From positions 2,139-66,138 of the forward strand of contig CAJNYU010000644.1 of assembly GCA_905331475.1 (NCBI GenBank): a DNA stretch of 64,000 bases, read 5' to 3'. The notes under the pieces are model-generated. The model made no database searches. It saw only the letters and a list, made by a program, of their open reading frames with translations, and was not told the origin of the DNA. This document shows, piece by piece, positions 59,701 through 64,000 of this stretch (the first letter of the stretch is position 1; every line of letters starts with the position of its first letter). Source of the stretch: Rotaria socialis (taxonomy: Eukaryota > Rotifera > Eurotatoria > Philodinida > Philodinidae). Made by a program: the position numbers and the translations under genes.

Positions 59701-61246
59701 GCATTGTTTTTGGAATGTCTAGTTTCCAGCAGTGTCCAAGAACTGAGAAATAGGAATTCCTAATCTACCGAGGAATTGTCAGTGCCGCTGTGATAATTCC
59801 TAGAGAAAATGGGAATCAACCATTGGTTTCCTCACAGTTCCACCATTCACGAAAGTCGCGATATTACTTTTTTTTAAATAATTTGTGCACGGAACTATTG
59901 ATTCTCACAATTTTGTAGGTGACGATGAGTGTAAAAACAAAAATTATTGTGAATATTCCATATTTTTACCTTTAGTATGCAATGAACTGTAGGGGAACTG
60001 AGGAGGAATTCCTAATTCTCAGTCCTTGGACACCCCTCCTAGTTTCATAAGTTACCTTCGTGTTTGAGTTGTTCAATAGCTTGAATTTTTCGAAGACGAA
60101 CTGCTGATGATGTAACATGTTTTTTTCCATCTTCAGAAAAAGCACCAGCAGGTATAAGACTAAAATATTGGATTTTACGTTTGAAACTAACCATAATCAA
60201 ATCATTTGTTTACCGATAGAAAGCCGAAGATCTACGAATTTCATAACCACGTTCTTTTATTTTATCTCTAAGATCATCCAACGATGTACATGGCTTATTG
60301 TTAAGAAGTCTGTGATTTGCATCTGATACACCACCAAGTCTGGCGATTTCTTCGATTGTTTGTAATAAATCTGGAGAAACATTATCATTAGAATTGGCAG
60401 ATACAACAGCTATTGTGGACGGTTTATAAAGTTTTAAAAGTTCAGTCGCAACTTCTGTATCAGCGCTACATAATGTTTCAAGACGTTTTTTTCTTCGTTG
60501 ACGATAACGTAAACCAGCGCGCTGTTTAGATTGTAAAAGGCTGAGCTCTGTTGAACGTTCTTTTTTTTGTCGAATTAATTTCTTTAACGTATGATTTGTT
60601 TCTTCAGTTGATAAACCCATATTTTTAACTTGTATTAAGTTAGCAATGCGGTCAGATATTTCTTTAATTTCTTGTGCAAGTGCTTCTTGTGCTGGAGCTT
60701 TTACTCGATTCTTTCTAGCAAGACGTCTTGCTTCAATTTTTGCAAGATGTGCTTGAACACGAGCTTTCGCTTTTTCAATACCTCGAATAACCCACGGTTT
60801 TGTTTCATCTTCGTTTTCATCAATGGGATTTCTTATCGTGCGTTTTGAAAATGTTGGTTCAACAGGTATGACTGCATCGGGATCAAATAATGGATCATGA
60901 ATTTCTGTTTCATCATCTGATGAAATTGTTCGTTTTCGTGCACTCGTTGTTGATGTCTCATTATCATTAGCAGGTTTCGATTCGTTTGCAATTGTTGTTG
61001 ATTTTTTTCCTATTTCAAGATAGTTTTCAATGCTTGATTTGATCAATTCTTCATTATTTTTTATTTGATTCCATTCAGCTAAAGCATTGTAATGACGAAG
61101 CTAGAAAAATAAATATTTCTGTATTTTATTTTATTTAGAATATCAATCAAGACATAACATACACATTTAGCCACTTCAGAATGACCTTGCATATAAGCAT
61201 CGATAAATGTTTTATATAAAACAAATGGCGAACTTTTACTCGTCAT
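56775..61246 (-). CDS. DDE/RNase H-like, transposase-related protein with C-terminal C2H2 finger
   Basis: Seven exons (61246-61163, 61100-60214, 60159-60056, 59683-59461, 58559-57945, 57893-57777, 57723-56775) join in frame to 992 aa. The N-terminal 300 residues are charged and helical (LARKNRVKAP, GLRYRQRRKKRLETL). The central part resembles an uncharacterised invertebrate family whose fold I read as RNase H-like: VQDNKASIRIG (Asp about 385), IIMNVDSINPMDF (Asp about 501) and FNIVERRLALLSHD (Glu about 546) give a spaced D-D-E. WCATHV...CTKPECCGPW may bind zinc. A perfect C2H2 finger (C-x2-C-x12-H-x3-H, about 789-809) follows, then an alanine-rich acidic tail. Whether it is a mobile-element gene or a host-adopted one is open; no flanking inverted repeats were found. 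Intron 3 carries a hAT-like MITE. Confidence 0.72.
59727..60038. mobile_element. hAT-like MITE (312 bp) inside an intron, 8-bp target duplication
   Basis: The ends are CAGCAGTGTCCAAGAACTG and, on the other strand, GAGGGGTGTCCAAGGACTG; the two inverted termini agree over most of about 35 bp. The flanking direct repeat CTAGTTTC at 59719-59726 and 60039-60046 is perfect. CAGNGGTGTCC ends with 8-bp duplications are classic hAT features. It is wholly within a 372-bp intron of the DDE-like gene, and the intron would be about 52 bp without the element and one duplication, the usual size here. Confidence 0.88.
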
Positions 61247-63200
61247 TATAATTTATCTACAAACGAATCAAAAAATGAAAAGTTCTTATAGGTTTCTAGT
61301 TAATTTAGAATGATATATATTAGAACTGTCTAAGATTCAATATTACTGTACCAAGAAAAGCTGGAAGGAAAAATAATAGAATCTTTAAGAATAATTTTTT
61401 TTTTGGTAAATTCACTCTATTGAAATAATGGCATTTTTGTGAAACAAAATGAGTTGATCAATTTTTAAAAGCTGTTTCTGTGATTGCTATACTAGTCGAG
61501 ACGAGATAGATCACAATGAATAAGTTTTAGCCTGACTTCTAGCGTATATTTATTGGGAATCAACGAAAAGTATAGCCAGGTTGAAAACCTCAGTATAATT
61601 TCTAAAATTAAAGAAGCATTACTACAAGAATCTAGTTTACATGAATTCCAAAGAAAACATAGCTTCCAAAGGCATCTATAATATCATTTATATCAATCCA
61701 CAGTCCAGCACGACTAGATTACGGTAACATATAATTACGTAGCGTGTCATTTTTATATTTTGAATGATCTTACTGAATAGGCAATATTCAAGGAAAGTGG
61801 AGTTGAAGACAATACTTTTTTAAATTATATTGTATTCTTCCATCAAATAGAACTAAATAGGAAAAATCTTGCACTTGTCAATTTGTTTTCTTCTCTATCA
61901 TTTCATTTATAAAGATAAATAAGTAGTCGTTTTTTTAATTAATTTAAATTATTCAAACCTTTAATTGAATTGAGCAAAATTCAAAAGTTTTAGGATCTGC
62001 TTGTGAGAAGGCACTTTCAAAACTGCCCACTATGGATTACCAATCAATCCTTGAGCATGTATGTGCTCAATTGAATCGTTACTCGACAAATAATCTAGAA
62101 CAAAAAGAAGCAGAAACATCTAAAGACATATTAGTTCATCATGGTCAAACTGAGATGAGTGTAAACAGTTGCGTGCAGAAAATAAAACAATGAATGAACA
62201 CTGTACATACAGATGAACGATAAGCTTCACGTTAATATGTATTGTTTTAAGAAACACAGCGTAAAAATGATTAGCGTACTATTTCTTTTCAAATTATTAT
62301 AATAATAAAGAATCATGTTTTCATATCGTCACATAAACCACACACGAACAAAAAAATTAAGAAAATATAAACTTTTTTATATTTTCGTTCTGTTCAATTT
62401 TATCGAAGAAAGAAATGAATATTCATGCCCGATGGTATAAACCAATGATTCACGGACATATAAAAAAGAACACGACTCTCCCATGTTCGATTTATCTTTA
62501 CCTTGACGACAAATAGTTCAAACGAATAAAAGAAAAAACTTGTTGGTAATCGAAAGAAAAAGCTTTTAATTTGATGTCGACTAATGAATTCAAGTTCATT
62601 TTTTTTATCAAACACTTTTCCCAATAAATAAGTATCAGTTATCCAAGATTATTTTGTGATTTTTTTCAAAGTACACGATCATCATACTTACCATGCGTAT
62701 ACAAAGTAAATTCAATGATGAGTGAACGAAGCCGTACGCTTTATTTCGTTGTTAATAATAGAACATACACGAACGAACGAAAAATGCTGATATGACCGTA
62801 TGTTGACCCTACGATATAGAAAAGTAAAACAGTATATCATAAATACTTATGTACTATTTAGCTGACAGCAGAGAAGTGACACAAAAAAAAAAGAATTTTT
62901 TGTCGCTTTCTTATGAGATCACTCGGTTAGCTGATCTAAGCAAAGTACCATGTACCTTTATTCAAAATATACAGATTCTATTTTACACACGATGAACATA
63001 ACTAATGAAATTTTTTTTCTTTTTGCTTTGACAACTATCGTATTCATATTTGTTTCGCTTGTATAGTTCGAATGGTCCGAAAGTAAAACATCCTTCTTCG
63101 TCCTTGTGATAAGCAAATAGTAATATGCATTGATCATATCATATTCTATTTTGAAACATAAATCATGACTTTTTTGTAAGAGTAAAGATCTTCAATAATG
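61247..63200. other. Intergenic spacer
   Basis: About 2 kb of AT-rich sequence. A plus-strand open stretch at 62032-62193 (53 codons from ATG, MDYQSILEHVCAQLNRYS...) might be a gene fragment, but I do not recognise it. Nothing else is supported. Confidence 0.4.
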
Positions 63201-63255
63201 AAGGGTGTCCAAGAACTGAGGAATGGGAATTCTTCCGATTCCTTCGAACACCAGC
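63201..63255. repeat. Fragment of the same hAT-like MITE family
   Basis: GGGTGTCCAAGAACTGAGGAATGGGAATTC matches the terminal inverted repeat of the MITE at 59727-60038 in about 26 of 30 positions (pattern described in two parts: GGGTGTCCAAGAACTGAG, then GAATGGGAATTC). A weak inverted counterpart, TTCGAACACC, follows directly, suggesting a copy with nearly all of its interior deleted. Confidence 0.65.
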
Positions 63256-64000
63256 AATAAACAGAAAAGCACTAGATGAATTGGCGATTGCCCCACAGAT
63301 ACTTCATGAATCCCCCTCAATACCAACACATCTCCCTAACGAACACCGCACTATTCGATACCTTCTCCGTAAGATACTACACAAAATACCTACACAATCA
63401 CTCAATTCCTCCAGTAGGGATTGCCCACTATCTATCAAACACATAAACGTCTCAAGTAAAAACTAGAAACTGATGAGATTCCCTCAACAACGGATTTATG
63501 TGAAACAGCCCGACAGTAGTGAAAAACACTTGAAAATGGCTACCATTCGTATATACAACAAAACCTATTCAAGACTAGCCTTCGATTCTTATCGCAAACC
63601 TAACAATGGCAATACCATCCTTCTAACCAAGTTACCTAATAGGGACTCATCCGACATCCTTCGAGTAACTGGGTAAGCGTATGCGAGAAGTATCGATTCC
63701 CCAGCTCTTCAAAGGTAATGTGGGCTGATACCTTGGCGGTAGTAGGATCAGTCCCTGGGTATTATCAGCAGAACTTTCATAATTTCTCGGTTCCCCTGCG
63801 TCTTCTGTTATCGAGAAAGATTGTCAAAGAGTATTCGATAAGCGCCGTTTTCCCAGTCACTGGATGGAGGAGAGAGTGGTTCCCTTCGGGGTAAATGAAT
63901 CAGTTGCTAGGTGCTGTCAATGGAACTATTCTGCTTGTAATTTTTCGATTTTGCGCATTGCTTGCTATATAATAACCAGGCACATGTGATGTGGAGTTAA
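63256..64000. other. Unidentified, less AT-rich segment
   Basis: The composition changes at about 63250: less AT, different codon texture. Two consecutive open stretches on the plus strand (63281-63466 and 63473-63676), separated by a stop, read as proline/serine/arginine-rich peptides without a family I know. Bases 63690-64000 are non-coding with several GGTTCCC/GGGAACC-like words. A decayed mobile element is the likeliest explanation. The window ends inside it. Confidence 0.4.

Noticed and set aside
1..64000. tRNA, rRNA or CRISPR features
   Set aside because: No cloverleaf with a plausible T-arm, no rRNA-like block and no regularly spaced direct repeats were seen by eye; a covariance-model scan would be needed to exclude tRNAs fully.

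Overview
The window is eukaryotic nuclear DNA, strongly AT-rich. Its introns are mostly 50-80 bp with clean GT...AG ends, and protein-coding genes lie on both strands separated by AT-rich spacers. Several genes are metazoan orthologues that I recognise at the protein level: SNU13, an OTX homeobox gene, RNF41/NRDP1, C15orf61, a SOSS-B/NABP ssDNA-binding protein, ELAC1 (short tRNase Z) and protein kinase D. A relic of a multicopy membrane-protein family that I remember from bdelloid rotifers, a mix of intronless enzymes unlike typical animal genes, and short TGTGGG-type repeats (the bdelloid telomere unit as I recall it) together point to a bdelloid rotifer, probably an Adineta/Rotaria relative. 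The species itself is inference.

Layout. 1-20 kb is an accessory-looking stretch. It holds a three-exon gene for a membrane-anchored FAD oxidase fused to a SAM methyltransferase, followed on the same strand by a fatty-acid-hydroxylase/sterol-desaturase gene. After these come a small hAT-type MITE, a DUF4188-like membrane protein (-), a coiled-coil plus beta-propeller TRIM/NHL-like gene (-), a secreted amidohydrolase (+) and an EEP-family phosphodiesterase/nuclease (+). 20-38.6 kb is the core-gene part: a small unknown ORF (-), a NOPCHAP1-like gene, SNU13, OTX, RNF41, C15orf61 (-), NABP (-) and ELAC1 (-). 38.9-53.4 kb is a protein kinase D locus. An exon pair for the N-terminal ubiquitin-like region lies at 38976-39233, and the C1-C1-PH-kinase body lies at 48146-53416. 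The 8.9 kb between them is packed with transposon debris: a solo LTR, a decayed non-LTR retrotransposon, a TA-flanked MITE nested in it, an AACGG-rich repeat family, and a direct repeat carrying telomere-like motifs. 53.4-56.1 kb holds a dead membrane-protein pseudogene. 56.8-61.2 kb is a seven-exon gene (-) for a 992-aa protein that looks like a DDE-type (RNase H-like) transposase-related protein with a C-terminal C2H2 finger and carries a hAT-like MITE in one intron. The last kilobase contains a second fragment of that MITE and unidentified, less AT-rich sequence.

Functionally the core genes act in splicing and snoRNP assembly (SNU13, NOPCHAP1-like), tRNA 3' processing (ELAC1), ssDNA damage response (NABP), ubiquitination (RNF41), DAG signalling (protein kinase D) and anterior patterning (OTX). 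They do not form one pathway. The only neighbouring pair that looks like a functional unit is the FAD-oxidase/methyltransferase fusion next to the di-iron hydroxylase, which suggests lipid or sterol modification in a membrane. All exon joins reported here were checked by hand for reading-frame phase; database comparisons are from memory.
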